Source: Candidatus Aegiribacteria sp.
GTDB taxonomy: Bacteria; Fermentibacterota; Fermentibacteria; Fermentibacterales; JCC-6
DNA: 52,864 nucleotides
Assembly (NCBI GenBank): GCA_013138965.1
Contig: WTBT01000038.1
Span: forward strand, 1-52,864
Direction: 5' to 3'
Shown: piece by piece, positions 15,658 through 24,381 of the stretch
Position numbering within the stretch: the first letter of the stretch is position 1
How the letters are laid out: every line of letters starts with the position of its first letter
Notes under the pieces: model-generated
The model's database searches: none
Seen by the model: only the letters and a program-made list of their open reading frames with translations
Told to the model about the DNA's origin: nothing
Program-made: the position numbers and the translations under genes

Positions 15658-16809
15658 CTAATCGGAAGCAAAAGCAAGAATGGCTGATGCCAGGTTATCC
15701 CAGGAATATTTATGCTTTTCCTTTACGATTCCTTCAGCAAGTCTGGATGCGAAATCTTCGTCGAAAAAGCGAATTGTCGCTTCTGCCAGTTTTACGGAAT
15801 CTTCAGGAGGAACAAGGAATCCTGTCACACCGTCATGAACTACCTCCGGCAACCCGCCAACATCTGTTGTTACAACTGGTAGATCGTAATTGTAAGCTAT
15901 CTGAATAATACCGCTCTGAGTTGCTGACAGATACGGAAGCGCGAGAAGATCTGAAGCGATGAAATAATCCTCTACTTTGCTGTCGGGAACGAAACCGTTA
16001 TCGAAAGTTATTATATCTTCGGCACCTGAATTGCTGATTCTGTCGTAATAAGGCGCACTGTCACCGTAGACATCCCCGACTATCAACACTCTGACTCCAT
16101 TCCCATATCTATCTTTCAGGATCGGACATGCATCAATTAAAAAGTTTACTCCCTTATACGGTTTGATAAACCCGAAGAACAGTACCACCTTAATATCTGC
16201 TGGAAGTCCCAGACTTTTCCTTGCTTCCTTTTTGCTTTTTCTTTCCACTCCGGGTTCACCGAAGTCGTAAACAGGATGCGGAATCAATTTAATCCTGTCC
16301 TTTTTAACTTTCGGCAGGACAGAAAGAAGATCACTCTTCACATTCTCTGACTGCGCTATGAACCCGTAACCCTGGCTTAACGCAGTTTTGCCCAATACAC
16401 GGCTGAAGGGCTGTTTCTCATGAGGTATGACGTTATCAAGTATGTAGATAGTTTTAATGTCAGTGTTGCGATTGAGCATCCATGCAATTGCAGCATAACC
16501 AAGCGCAAAAAAGGGCAGCCAGTATTTCATTATTACTGCCACGGGACTTTCTTTTCTGATATCCCTGTAAGTTCTGTACCAGCTTAAGGGTGACCACGGT
16601 ACAAAACGAGGACTGTTCTCCATCCTGATCCATGAAGCAACTTCCCCGAACTGATCCGACCCTGGAAACAAGAAACGTGGGTACTGTTTCTTGAAAGAAG
16701 ACCAGAATACTTCGTTACCCTTTCCCTTGAGTTCTCTCGCAAGCATCCCGAGATAAGTAACGATACCTCCGCGGAAAGGTGGTGCTGGACCAAGAATACA
16801 AACCTTCAT
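15658..16809 (-). CDS. Glycosyltransferase family 4 (GT-B)
   Basis: 383-residue cytoplasmic GT-B enzyme. The N-terminal domain starts KVCILGPAPPFRGGIVTYL (the glycine-rich acceptor loop); the C-terminal nucleotide-sugar domain has VVLFFGFIKPYKGVNFLIDA, VLIVGDVYGD, the ASDLLALPYLSATQSGIIQI motif with its Glu-like position replaced by Gln, and VVTTDVGGLPEVVHDGVTG FLV. ATG 16809 overlaps the upstream gene's TGA (ATGA), making the longer frame start at 16914 unnecessary. The GT4 E-x7-E motif appears altered (TQSGIIQI in place of E..G....E), which may affect donor handling. Second gene of a two-gene minus-strand pair with the GT9 enzyme. Confidence 0.88.
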   Translation of the reverse strand: MKVCILGPAPPFRGGIVTYLGMLARELKGKGNEVFWSSFKKQYPRFLFPGSDQFGEVASWIRMENSPRFVPWSPLSWYRTYRDIRKESPVAVIMKYWLPFFALGYAAIAWMLNRNTDIKTIYILDNVIPHEKQPFSRVLGKTALSQGYGFIAQSENVKSDLLSVLPKVKKDRIKLIPHPVYDFGEPGVERKSKKEARKSLGLPADIKVVLFFGFIKPYKGVNFLIDACPILKDRYGNGVRVLIVGDVYGDSAPYYDRISNSGAEDIITFDNGFVPDSKVEDYFIASDLLALPYLSATQSGIIQIAYNYDLPVVTTDVGGLPEVVHDGVTGFLVPPEDSVKLAEATIRFFDEDFASRLAEGIVKEKHKYSWDNLASAILAFASD

Positions 16810-17879
16810 TTTGAACTCAGCAAACAGTTTATGCTTTCCAGCACAGTATCGGGAGTGAGTGTTTCCATGCAAAAGCTCTTGTTCGTGCATTTGGGTTGGA
16901 AAAAACAGGTGCATTTCTGTTCAGGAGCCAGGATGACTCCCCTCCCGTACAGTTCGAATTCATACGGATTGAATATGTTGTTAAACAGGACAAGCTTCTT
17001 TTTAAGACCGATCGCTATATGCATAGCCATTGTGACGGCAGTAACTACTACCTCGCATCTATCCATGATTGAAATGAACTCATCCAGCGAGAAACAACCT
17101 GGATAGTATGCATTCGTTAACTCCGAAATCCTCTTATTCTTCTCATCTTCCTCCGGCCCTCCAAGAAGCATAACCCTCTTCCCTTGACCAAGAAGAAGTC
17201 GGGTCAGTTCTATCCAGTATTTTTCAGGCCATAATCTGCTGGTCCATCTACTTCCACATCCTGTATTCAGCCCTATAACAGACCCTGTGCCAGGGATCTT
17301 CAGATCCACGCGAGTGTCAGGCGGATCCAGGATGTACTCCTCCCCCTGAAACTCATAGCCACACATGGCCATAGTCTCTTCAACATAGGATAACCTGTTC
17401 GTCCTGTTTTCATCATCGAATAAACCTGTAATGAACTTATTCTGTGCAGCGCCCTTGTCGCAGGGACTGCAGTAACCATTGTCATCAAGTATAAAACCCA
17501 GCTTCCGTCCGGCGTTGATCTCCTTCGCCAGAGCACAGGCTTCTCTGTCTTTATCAAGGTTTATCAACAGATCAAAGTTGGTGTTTCTCAACCACAGTAT
17601 TGACTCCAGAGAGAATGATAACGGATCATCAATGATCTTGGGGAGAAGTTCAGGATACTTGCTGAGCCATGCAATCCTGTGAGAAGGGAATTCCCTTTTC
17701 AGAGGTTCTAAAATAGGTGTAGTTCTGATCACGTCACCGGCAGCAGCCAGTTTGATTACTAGAATTCGCCCTTCTCTTTCAAGATACTCCGGGCAGGAAT
17801 TGCAGTGATATCCATGCAGTTTGTGCGGTTTGCATGGTATGTATCCTAGAAAATGAATGCAATCAGTCTTTATCGTCAT
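16806..17879 (-). CDS. Glycosyltransferase family 9 (heptosyltransferase-like), Cys-rich ends
   Basis: A 357-residue GT9 protein related to ADP-heptose:LPS heptosyltransferases: ILVIKLAAAGDVIRTTPILE near the start, VIGLNTGCGSRWTSRLWPEKYW (nucleotide-binding region), VMLLGGPEEDEKN and VVVTAVTMAMHIAIGLKKKLV. It has an unusual N-terminal cysteine cluster (C7, C16, C26, C29: C-x8-C-x9-C-x2-C) before the GT-B fold and a C-terminal one (CTCFFQPKCTNKSFC), suggesting metal binding or structural disulfides. Probably adds a sugar to a core-type acceptor. Overlaps the GT4 gene by 4 bp; likely co-translated. Confidence 0.88.
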   Translation of the reverse strand: MTIKTDCIHFLGYIPCKPHKLHGYHCNSCPEYLEREGRILVIKLAAAGDVIRTTPILEPLKREFPSHRIAWLSKYPELLPKIIDDPLSFSLESILWLRNTNFDLLINLDKDREACALAKEINAGRKLGFILDDNGYCSPCDKGAAQNKFITGLFDDENRTNRLSYVEETMAMCGYEFQGEEYILDPPDTRVDLKIPGTGSVIGLNTGCGSRWTSRLWPEKYWIELTRLLLGQGKRVMLLGGPEEDEKNKRISELTNAYYPGCFSLDEFISIMDRCEVVVTAVTMAMHIAIGLKKKLVLFNNIFNPYEFELYGRGVILAPEQKCTCFFQPKCTNKSFCMETLTPDTVLESINCLLSSK

Positions 17880-18000
17880 GCTGGAGTTCCCTTCCTAAGT
17901 TCGCTGCGAAGTGAATTCGATAAGCTTGATTCACACAATCCGGAATCATCACTTACGATGGGGAATATATATATTTGCCTGTTGAATGTTACACACGTTA

Positions 18001-18039
18001 TTTTAAGCAATGATGCAATCTAGTCATCGTTGCTTGAAA
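18001..18039 (+). promoter_or_regulatory. Strong hairpin in the leader of the CTG-start epimerase
   Basis: AAGCAATGATG (18005-18015) pairs with CATCGTTGCTT (18025-18035) with one wobble and a 9-nt loop; flanking TTTT/GAAA extends the stem to about 15 bp. It ends 23 nt before the AGGGAG ribosome site of the epimerase and lies in the divergent gap between GT9 and the epimerase. No T-run follows on either strand, so an operator or leader structure is more likely than a terminator. Confidence 0.5.
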
Positions 18040-18073
18040 AATCGACCCATATTCAAGAGACAGGGAGACGGGT

Positions 18074-18970
18074 CTGAATATTTTTGTTACCGGAGCAGGT
18101 GGTTTCATTGGCTCGTCAGTATTCACCCATTTTTCGGGTAAGGATTTTTCGGTTGAAAAACATGTAAGATCTATTGATGGTGATCTGACTGAGACTTCGA
18201 TACCGGAAAAGGTTAACATAATCGTTAACTGTGCTGGCAGACTGGGACTTCCAGGAGTTAAGCCCAATCAGTTAACGCAATCAAATGTTACCCTGCCAAT
18301 ACTGCTGGCGGATATATGCAAAGCCAGAAAAATCCATTTAATTCATCTCAGCACACCTGGTATTGCGGGTCTTAGAGCGGATATCACTGAAGACAGTCCG
18401 GCTGATCCATGGGGGGATTACGAAAAATCGAAATATCAGGGTGAAGAGGCTCTGCGTAAACACTCTATATCAAAGTCCGGACAATTGACAATACTAAGAC
18501 CGGATTTCGTCTATGGCCCTGGAGACAGGCACAAATTGCCCTTCTTCAAACAGGTTGGAAAAGGTTGGCTTCCTCTTATTGGTTTTAAGGATGTTAGAAT
18601 CAGACCGACCTTTGTTTCAGATGTCTGCAGTGCTATTGAGAATTCAATGCCTGGAAAATGTCTTAATACTGGGCTCTTCAATATTGGTGGTCCTGAGGTG
18701 GTATCTATCAGGAAATTTGGCGCTCTGATAGCAAAGATAATGGGGCAGAAGCTTATATCAATTCCATTACCTCGACTCTTCTACGCTATGGCTCTGAGAT
18801 CAGGACCATTCAAACCCAGATCTCTATCACGCACCAGAGTAAGACTTTTCAGTGAAGATCACTTCGTTTCCATCAACAAAGCAGCTGATGCAGGATTCAC
18901 ACCCTCGATCTCGCTTTCCGATGGTATTCAGAAAACACTGGAATGGTACAGATTCGAGAAACTGCTATGA
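18074..18970 (+). CDS. NAD-dependent epimerase/dehydratase, apparent CTG start
   Basis: Extended SDR (298 residues) acting on nucleotide sugars. The N-terminal Rossmann motif is NIFVTGAGGFIGS, followed by IVNCAGRLGL, IHLSTPG (catalytic Ser/Thr position), the Y-x3-K pair in DYEKSKYQGEEAL and ILRPDFVYGPGDRHKLPFF. The frame from 18038 to 18970 contains no ATG, GTG or TTG until the internal TTG at 18485, which would remove the whole cofactor site. CTG at 18074 immediately precedes NIFVTGAGG and has AGGGAG at 18062-18067 six bases away, so CTG is the likely start. The stop overlaps the next gene by ATGA. A recent start-codon mutation is the alternative. Confidence 0.85.
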   Translation: MNIFVTGAGGFIGSSVFTHFSGKDFSVEKHVRSIDGDLTETSIPEKVNIIVNCAGRLGLPGVKPNQLTQSNVTLPILLADICKARKIHLIHLSTPGIAGLRADITEDSPADPWGDYEKSKYQGEEALRKHSISKSGQLTILRPDFVYGPGDRHKLPFFKQVGKGWLPLIGFKDVRIRPTFVSDVCSAIENSMPGKCLNTGLFNIGGPEVVSIRKFGALIAKIMGQKLISIPLPRLFYAMALRSGPFKPRSLSRTRVRLFSEDHFVSINKAADAGFTPSISLSDGIQKTLEWYRFEKLL

Positions 18971-19923
18971 TGGCAAGGCAACGTCTTGTCTGGCTCAGCA
19001 GAGCTGTATTGCTGATTCTGCTCGCACTTTCAGTAGTATTAATCCTCAAGTATGGAAATGAATGGCTTTCTGAAATAGCACAACTGAGCTGGGAACCTGA
19101 TCCTCTGCTTATTGCGCTTTCAACTCTCCTTCTTCTCTTTTCTTTCTGGTTTGCACCTTTTGGATGGGTATGGATATCAAAAGAGCTAGGATCTACTTCC
19201 AGCTTCAGTGAACTCAGAGGTGTTTGGTTCGCCAGCCAGCTTGGAAGATATATTCCGGGAAAGATCTGGCTTTTCGCCGGGAGGGCTGGTTACCTGAAAT
19301 CAAAAGGTGTCAGCACATTGAATGCTGCTTTAGCGCCAGTGTATGAGTTAATGCACACAGCAGCTGCAGTTGGCCTTATAACCTTTTTCACCGCGTTGCT
19401 GTTTCCTGAGTTTCTTAACTCGAATATTCTGAGATTAGCGGCAGTTCTGGCAGGAATATGTCTGCTGGTCCTGCCATTGCTCCATCCAGTGCAGAAATAC
19501 GTTTATCGACTCAGGGAGAAAGGGAATAGTAATACTGCCGGTTCTGGAAGAACGGATAGGATGCCATTTCTTCCACCAAACCTCTCGATAAGAGTGATCT
19601 GTTTTTATTCTGTTCTCTGGATTATCAGAGGGTTTTCTTTATTCATCTGGCTTGCGGCTCTCGGAATATCCAACAAGGGACTCTGGGCTTGCATAGCTGC
19701 AACCCCACTATCCTGGCTGGCCGGGTATATTGTCTTCCTCGTCCCGGGTGGTGTTGGTGTGCGAGAAGCTGCAACCGTTGCAATGATAGCGGGTCCGGGT
19801 GAAACTGGTCCGATTCTTGCAGCAGTACTGGGTCAGCGATTGTTGCTTGCTGTTTTAGAAGTGATCCTAGCTGGAATCAGCGCGAAATCAATTCCGTTTC
19901 TCCGAAAGGAAGTGAAAGGATAA
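18967..19923 (+). CDS. LPG_synthase_TM / flippase-like membrane protein
   Basis: About 318 residues with eight or so hydrophobic segments, matching the lysylphosphatidylglycerol-synthase transmembrane (UPF0104/AglD-like) family: FWFAPFGWVWISKELG, FASQLGRYIPGKIWLFAGRAGY, TPLSWLAGYIVFLVPGGVGVREAATV and LGQRLLLAVLEVI. The RYIPGKIW and VPGGVGVRE signatures are diagnostic. The soluble lysyl-transferase domain of MprF is absent, so it resembles the lipid/glycolipid translocase half. Start ATG 18967 overlaps the epimerase stop and its own stop overlaps the YfhO gene. A paralogous domain recurs in the radical SAM fusion at 22255, suggesting the pair acts on the same lipid-linked product. Confidence 0.85.
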   Translation: MMARQRLVWLSRAVLLILLALSVVLILKYGNEWLSEIAQLSWEPDPLLIALSTLLLLFSFWFAPFGWVWISKELGSTSSFSELRGVWFASQLGRYIPGKIWLFAGRAGYLKSKGVSTLNAALAPVYELMHTAAAVGLITFFTALLFPEFLNSNILRLAAVLAGICLLVLPLLHPVQKYVYRLREKGNSNTAGSGRTDRMPFLPPNLSIRVICFYSVLWIIRGFSLFIWLAALGISNKGLWACIAATPLSWLAGYIVFLVPGGVGVREAATVAMIAGPGETGPILAAVLGQRLLLAVLEVILAGISAKSIPFLRKEVKG

Positions 19924-22265
19924 TGAAACTCCCTATCTGGCAGAAGTGTATACTGCCGGGCATGTTACTGATCCTGGTTATCCTTACATACTGGCCTGTA
20001 TTCAACTCCGCAAAACTTCCCGGAGGTGAGTTGAGTGATACAGTCAGTCAGGGTTACCCATTCTTCACTTTTACAGAGAAGGCGGTGCAGAATGGACGGC
20101 TACCGCACTGGAATCCATATATCTTCTGCGGTGTACCATTCTATTCCTCATTCTCGGCACCTGTCTTCTATCCTGTTCGAGGTCTGCTCCTTTTACTCTC
20201 CGGGACTGGGGGAGTCGCAAGATTCCTGTTCCCTATTCATATGTTATTCGGAGGAATATTCGCATGGTTGTTTCTTCGATCCATCGGAGTGAGTAAATGG
20301 GGCAGAATAGTGGGTGCCCTTGCATTTGCCTGCACATCATGGTCGAATACCCTCTTTTATGCCGGCCATGCCAGCAAGATCATCTGCTGGAGCTTTCTTC
20401 CGCTTCTGCTCTATTCATGTGAGAAGTGGATGCAAACCAGGAAAGGAAAGTTCATTGCCATAGGAGGACTTGCGTTGGGAATGCAATCCCTGGCAAGCCA
20501 TCCTCAGATGATCCTCTACTCGACCGGAGCAGCCCTGATCTGGCTTGGTTTCAGAACCTTTTCTTCCGGTGGATCCTGGAAGGTAAATACACTGAAAGCT
20601 CTGATGGGCTTCTCAAGCATTATGCTTCTTGCTGTGGCAATTGGAGCTGTACAGCTACTTCCCGCTTACAACTTCTCGAAGTATTCCACAAGAGGAGATG
20701 GCCTTTCTTTCGATCAGGCTGCCAGCTATTCTCTGCCACCGGAGGAAACCCTTACAATGCTTTTCCCGAAGTTGTTCGGTTACAGACATGGATTCCCGGG
20801 CAGCTCTATCTCTGGAGTACCGCTTTACTTCGGCAGACTGGGTCTTCGCCTTAGCAGTGAATTCGTTGGGATATCTGTTTTCCTTTTAGCTTTGGCAGGC
20901 TTTATGGGGGCACAGAAAAAATACCGGTGGCCTCTGCTGACAATTATGGCGGCGGGTCTTCTTGTATCATGGGGAGGATATACCCCACTATTCGAAATCC
21001 TGTACAGGACCATCCCGTTCTTCAGAAAACTCAGAGCACCTCACATGGCTGCCTTTCTTACTACTACTGCAATAGCGCTGGCAGCCGGACCAGGTTTCGA
21101 TGCGATCTTCGTCAGGAAGAAATTCAACAGCAGGAAATTACTGTTCGGAATCGCAGCTTTCTCTGGAACATGTATTCTCGTTTATCTTCTTGCAGATGTT
21201 CTTCTTCCAGGTCTTCAATCCGGATGGTGGAACAGGATGGGTAACGCAAGCGCAACCGGATACTCCTTTGTGGTACAGAGGCGTGTGGACATGGCAGCCC
21301 CGGACTTCCTCAAGGCAGCCGGAGCAGCTCTTGTTATCTGCGGATTACTGTTCTTCAGAAAACAGTTTAAGGAGCGATATTTCATACCGGGCATGATCAT
21401 CATCATTCTTCTGGCAATTGAGCTTGTTCCTGTAGACAGAGATTTTCAGGTCTACCTGCCCCAGACCGATGTAAATCAACTGTTTACTGCCCCGACTGAT
21501 CTGTCTGAAATGACCGGGGAAGGCAGACTGCTTCCTGGAGGTAATGATTTCATTCCATTCGGAATCAGATCTGTAATGGGCTACCATGCCGCAAAACCTG
21601 CTGTAGCCGAGGATCTACAAATGATACTGTCTTCCGGTGGAATTGCAGCATTCAGGCAAACCGCCTTCACCGTTCTACAGAGCCAGGATGGATATCTTAC
21701 TTACGAACAATTCAGAGAATCCCTGATCCTCCAAACCCGTGAGTCAGATCCATCCTATGCTGATACTCTTGAAGCCTTCCTTCCTGAAAAACCTCTCCCC
21801 AGGGCATGGTTCGCAGAATCCTGGGTTGAACTGGATGAGAACAGATGCCTTTCACTTCTGGCATCAGGTCTCAATCCCCAGGAGATGTCTGTTCTATACG
21901 GTGAGGTTGAACTTCCAGAACACATGGATGTTTCAGAAGCTGAGGTAACAATTGTCACTGATGAAGCTGAAAGGGTTGTTATAACTACGAGTAATTCCCA
22001 TGATGGTCTTCTGGTTCTGGCCGACTTGTGGTATCCCAGATGGCAGATACGAATTGACGGTAATCCGGTGCCGATGCTTCAGGCGAATCACTGGCAGAGA
22101 GGTGTAGTAGTTCCCTCCGGATTCCATGAAGTGGAATTCAGCTTCGATTCATCCGATGTTACATTGGGGCTGATCATATCGATTATTGGAATTCTGGCAG
22201 TCTTATTGATAGTGGTTTTTGAAACGGTAACGTATAAAAGGAGAGAGCGTCTAAATGAAAGGTGA
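19923..22265 (+). CDS. YfhO-family multispanning membrane protein
   Basis: A 780-residue GT-C-like membrane protein of the YfhO family (members are linked to glycosylation of lipoteichoic acid or other envelope polymers). About a dozen membrane helices; conserved first-loop features GGELSDTVSQGYPFF and GRLPHWNPYIFCGVPFYSS, then SLASHPQMILYSTGAALIWLG and FRKLRAPHMAAFL, and a C-terminal extracytoplasmic domain (about 580-745) with VLADLWYPRWQIRIDGNPV typical of YfhO, followed by a last helix. It overlaps both neighbours (1 bp and 11 bp), so the three membrane genes form one translation-coupled unit. Confidence 0.88.
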   Translation: MKLPIWQKCILPGMLLILVILTYWPVFNSAKLPGGELSDTVSQGYPFFTFTEKAVQNGRLPHWNPYIFCGVPFYSSFSAPVFYPVRGLLLLLSGTGGVARFLFPIHMLFGGIFAWLFLRSIGVSKWGRIVGALAFACTSWSNTLFYAGHASKIICWSFLPLLLYSCEKWMQTRKGKFIAIGGLALGMQSLASHPQMILYSTGAALIWLGFRTFSSGGSWKVNTLKALMGFSSIMLLAVAIGAVQLLPAYNFSKYSTRGDGLSFDQAASYSLPPEETLTMLFPKLFGYRHGFPGSSISGVPLYFGRLGLRLSSEFVGISVFLLALAGFMGAQKKYRWPLLTIMAAGLLVSWGGYTPLFEILYRTIPFFRKLRAPHMAAFLTTTAIALAAGPGFDAIFVRKKFNSRKLLFGIAAFSGTCILVYLLADVLLPGLQSGWWNRMGNASATGYSFVVQRRVDMAAPDFLKAAGAALVICGLLFFRKQFKERYFIPGMIIIILLAIELVPVDRDFQVYLPQTDVNQLFTAPTDLSEMTGEGRLLPGGNDFIPFGIRSVMGYHAAKPAVAEDLQMILSSGGIAAFRQTAFTVLQSQDGYLTYEQFRESLILQTRESDPSYADTLEAFLPEKPLPRAWFAESWVELDENRCLSLLASGLNPQEMSVLYGEVELPEHMDVSEAEVTIVTDEAERVVITTSNSHDGLLVLADLWYPRWQIRIDGNPVPMLQANHWQRGVVVPSGFHEVEFSFDSSDVTLGLIISIIGILAVLLIVVFETVTYKRRERLNER

Positions 22266-24357
22266 TCATAAAAAACTGTTCCATCACCTGACTACCTGGG
22301 GTGGTATGATTCTCCTTATCGTAGCTGTATTCTATTTCATTTTTGAACTATGGCCCGAATGGCGTCCGGAACTGGAAGAATTCTGGAAGAATTCCAGGGA
22401 GAGCGCCAGTCTTCCAATGATCGGTATATCTTTCCTGTCCCTCCTGCTTGGTTACTATTTTGCTCCGGCTGCTTGGAGGAAAATCCTTGATGCGTTGAAG
22501 ATCCCGAAAATCGACAAGGGTGAAGTAAGAAGGAACTGGTACATCACTCAGATGGGCCAGTACGTTCCGGGAAAACTTTGGATGGTTGTTGGAAGGTTAA
22601 CTTTTCTGAAAGCAAACGGCACTGGCCCCGTTAAAGCAATAACAGCATTTGTTCTCGAGAACCTCTACATGATGGCCGCCATGACTATTATGGCCTTGAT
22701 AGGTCTTCCGTTTCTGGGCCTGGCAAATGTACCTCTTCCTGTAGTAATAGCTCTGTGGATCTCAGCTGGCCTGGGAATTATCATGCTGTTCGCGCCGAAA
22801 ATCCAGAAAAAAATAGCACACAAGCTAAGTCATAGATTTGGCACGGAGATAGACAGTCTTCCCCATATCTCACACAAGCATCAGGCTATTTTCATCGGAT
22901 ACCATCTGCTTTCATGGAGCCTTCGCAGTATGGCTCTCTATTTCTGGTTCCGCGGCTTCGGAGTAAAGCCGGATCAACCCTTTGCAATGATAGCGATCTG
23001 CCTGCTGGCCGGACCGGTCTCCTGGTTCATTGCTCTTGCTATGGTTTTCATACCCGGAGGTATCGGTATCAGAGAGGGTGTCCAGGGGCTTCTTCTTTCA
23101 GGTTTCGTGCGCGGTGGAGCGGAAGTCGCCACTGTAATAGCACTTGGACAGAGGGTAATGCTGATCTTAATCGAAGGCCTGTATGCTCTTCAAGCAATCG
23201 TTTATGGCGCCATGAGAAAAAGATTCACTACGAAAATGAATCATATAGAGCAGGTTTTTCATCTTGCAGGAAGCTTGTTCAAAGGTGCTCTTGCAATGCG
23301 AGGTCTCTCCCCCCCACCTCAGCCGATCAACGTGACATTCTCTGTTACACGTCGCTGTCAATCAAGGTGCAGAACATGTTACATATGGAAGCATAACTCT
23401 GATGATGATCTTGATCTTAACACGATTGAAAGGCTTTTCAGATCTATCGGATGGACCTATTTTTTCAATGTTTCCGGTGGGGAACCCTATTTAAGAGATG
23501 ATCTACCGGAAATAGTAAGACTTGCCTGCAGATTCATGAAGCCTGCAATAGTACATATTCCAACCAATGCTCTTGCTCCAGAGCGAATTGAAAGAATAAC
23601 ACGGGAAATACTCAACGTGATTGAACAGGAAGCACCTGGCACCCTTCTAACCGTAAAACCCTCCTTTGATGGAGTGGGAGCTTTGCATGATGAGATCCGA
23701 GGTGTACCCGGCAACTTTGAAAAGCTTCTGGAGACTATCGAAAGGCTAAAAATACTCAGGAAACAGTATAAGTATCTTCATGTTGGGGTTGGAACAGTTG
23801 TCTCTCGGTTTAATGCTTCGCATCTCCAGGAAATAATCGAGTACGCAAGAGGACTTGATGTTGATACGTACATCAATGAAATAGCAGAGGAACGTGAAGA
23901 GTTCTTTAATCTCGGGTCAGGAATTACCCCGGAGAGTCACAGTTACGATCAACTGATGGATATATTCAAGGAATCAGTCAGAGGGAAAATGAAAGATATG
24001 AAGATACTATCTCGGATCACTACTGCTATGAGGATTGTTTACTACGACCTTGCAGTAAAGATCCTTGACAGTAATAAACAGGAAATACCATGCAATGCCG
24101 GCATATTGAATGTGAATATCAATTCAAATGGCGCCGTATGGCCTTGCGCAGTTCTGGCTTACAATGCAGAAATGGGTGTAGTCAGTCAGAACAATGACTT
24201 CCAGTACATCTGGCGATCAAGGAAAGCAAAGAATATCAGAAGATCAATCAGGAGAGGGGAATGTGCTTGTCCACTTGCGAATCAAGCTTACTCCAACATC
24301 CTCCTCCACCCCCCAAGCCTAATAAGAGCTCTCTGGATAGCATTCCGAGGTAAATAG
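22255..24357 (+). CDS. Fusion: LPG_synthase_TM flippase-like domain + radical SAM/SPASM-like domain
   Basis: A 700-residue two-part protein. Residues 1-325 are a multi-helix LPG_synthase_TM module (TQMGQYVPGKLWMVVGRLTF, FIPGGIGIREGVQGLLLSG, ALGQRVMLILIEGLYALQ), paralogous to the gene at 18967. Residues 355-700 are a radical SAM enzyme: INVTFSVTRRC then C368-x3-C372-x2-C375 for the 4Fe-4S cluster, SGGEP at 407-411, and a SPASM/twitch-like C-terminus with C-x12-G-x4-C (IPCNAGILNVNINSNGAVWPC region) and a later C-x-C (GECACPLAN). The domains are in one frame with no break. Such a fusion is not one I know; it suggests radical chemistry on a membrane lipid or peptide coupled to translocation. The TAG stop runs into the inverted repeat of the transposon. 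Confidence 0.9.
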   Translation: MKGDHKKLFHHLTTWGGMILLIVAVFYFIFELWPEWRPELEEFWKNSRESASLPMIGISFLSLLLGYYFAPAAWRKILDALKIPKIDKGEVRRNWYITQMGQYVPGKLWMVVGRLTFLKANGTGPVKAITAFVLENLYMMAAMTIMALIGLPFLGLANVPLPVVIALWISAGLGIIMLFAPKIQKKIAHKLSHRFGTEIDSLPHISHKHQAIFIGYHLLSWSLRSMALYFWFRGFGVKPDQPFAMIAICLLAGPVSWFIALAMVFIPGGIGIREGVQGLLLSGFVRGGAEVATVIALGQRVMLILIEGLYALQAIVYGAMRKRFTTKMNHIEQVFHLAGSLFKGALAMRGLSPPPQPINVTFSVTRRCQSRCRTCYIWKHNSDDDLDLNTIERLFRSIGWTYFFNVSGGEPYLRDDLPEIVRLACRFMKPAIVHIPTNALAPERIERITREILNVIEQEAPGTLLTVKPSFDGVGALHDEIRGVPGNFEKLLETIERLKILRKQYKYLHVGVGTVVSRFNASHLQEIIEYARGLDVDTYINEIAEEREEFFNLGSGITPESHSYDQLMDIFKESVRGKMKDMKILSRITTAMRIVYYDLAVKILDSNKQEIPCNAGILNVNINSNGAVWPCAVLAYNAEMGVVSQNNDFQYIWRSRKAKNIRRSIRRGECACPLANQAYSNILLHPPSLIRALWIAFRGK

Positions 24358-24381
24358 GGTCGGACATAACATCGTACACTT
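24356..24381 (+). repeat. Left 26-bp inverted repeat of the transposase unit
   Basis: Reads AGGGTCGGACATAACATCGT then ACACTT, the exact reverse complement of 25488-25513. The first two bases fall in the TAG stop codon of the upstream radical SAM fusion gene, and the inner end touches the transposase stop at 24380. Confidence 0.9.

Noticed and set aside
15393-15908. 171-codon plus-strand frame between the methyltransferase and GT4
   Set aside because: Overlaps the methyltransferase end in another frame and the GT4 gene in antisense; not protein-like.
18485-18970. Epimerase starting at TTG 18485 (161 residues)
   Set aside because: It would remove the NAD-binding motif and Y-x3-K site, while the same frame upstream reads as a perfect SDR N-terminus with a ribosome site before CTG 18074.
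22255-24360. RiPP precursor peptide for the SPASM-like radical SAM domain
   Set aside because: I looked for a short Cys/Gly- or Ser/Thr-rich ORF with a ribosome site next to the fusion gene; the upstream gene overlaps it and the transposon follows directly, so no candidate is in the window.
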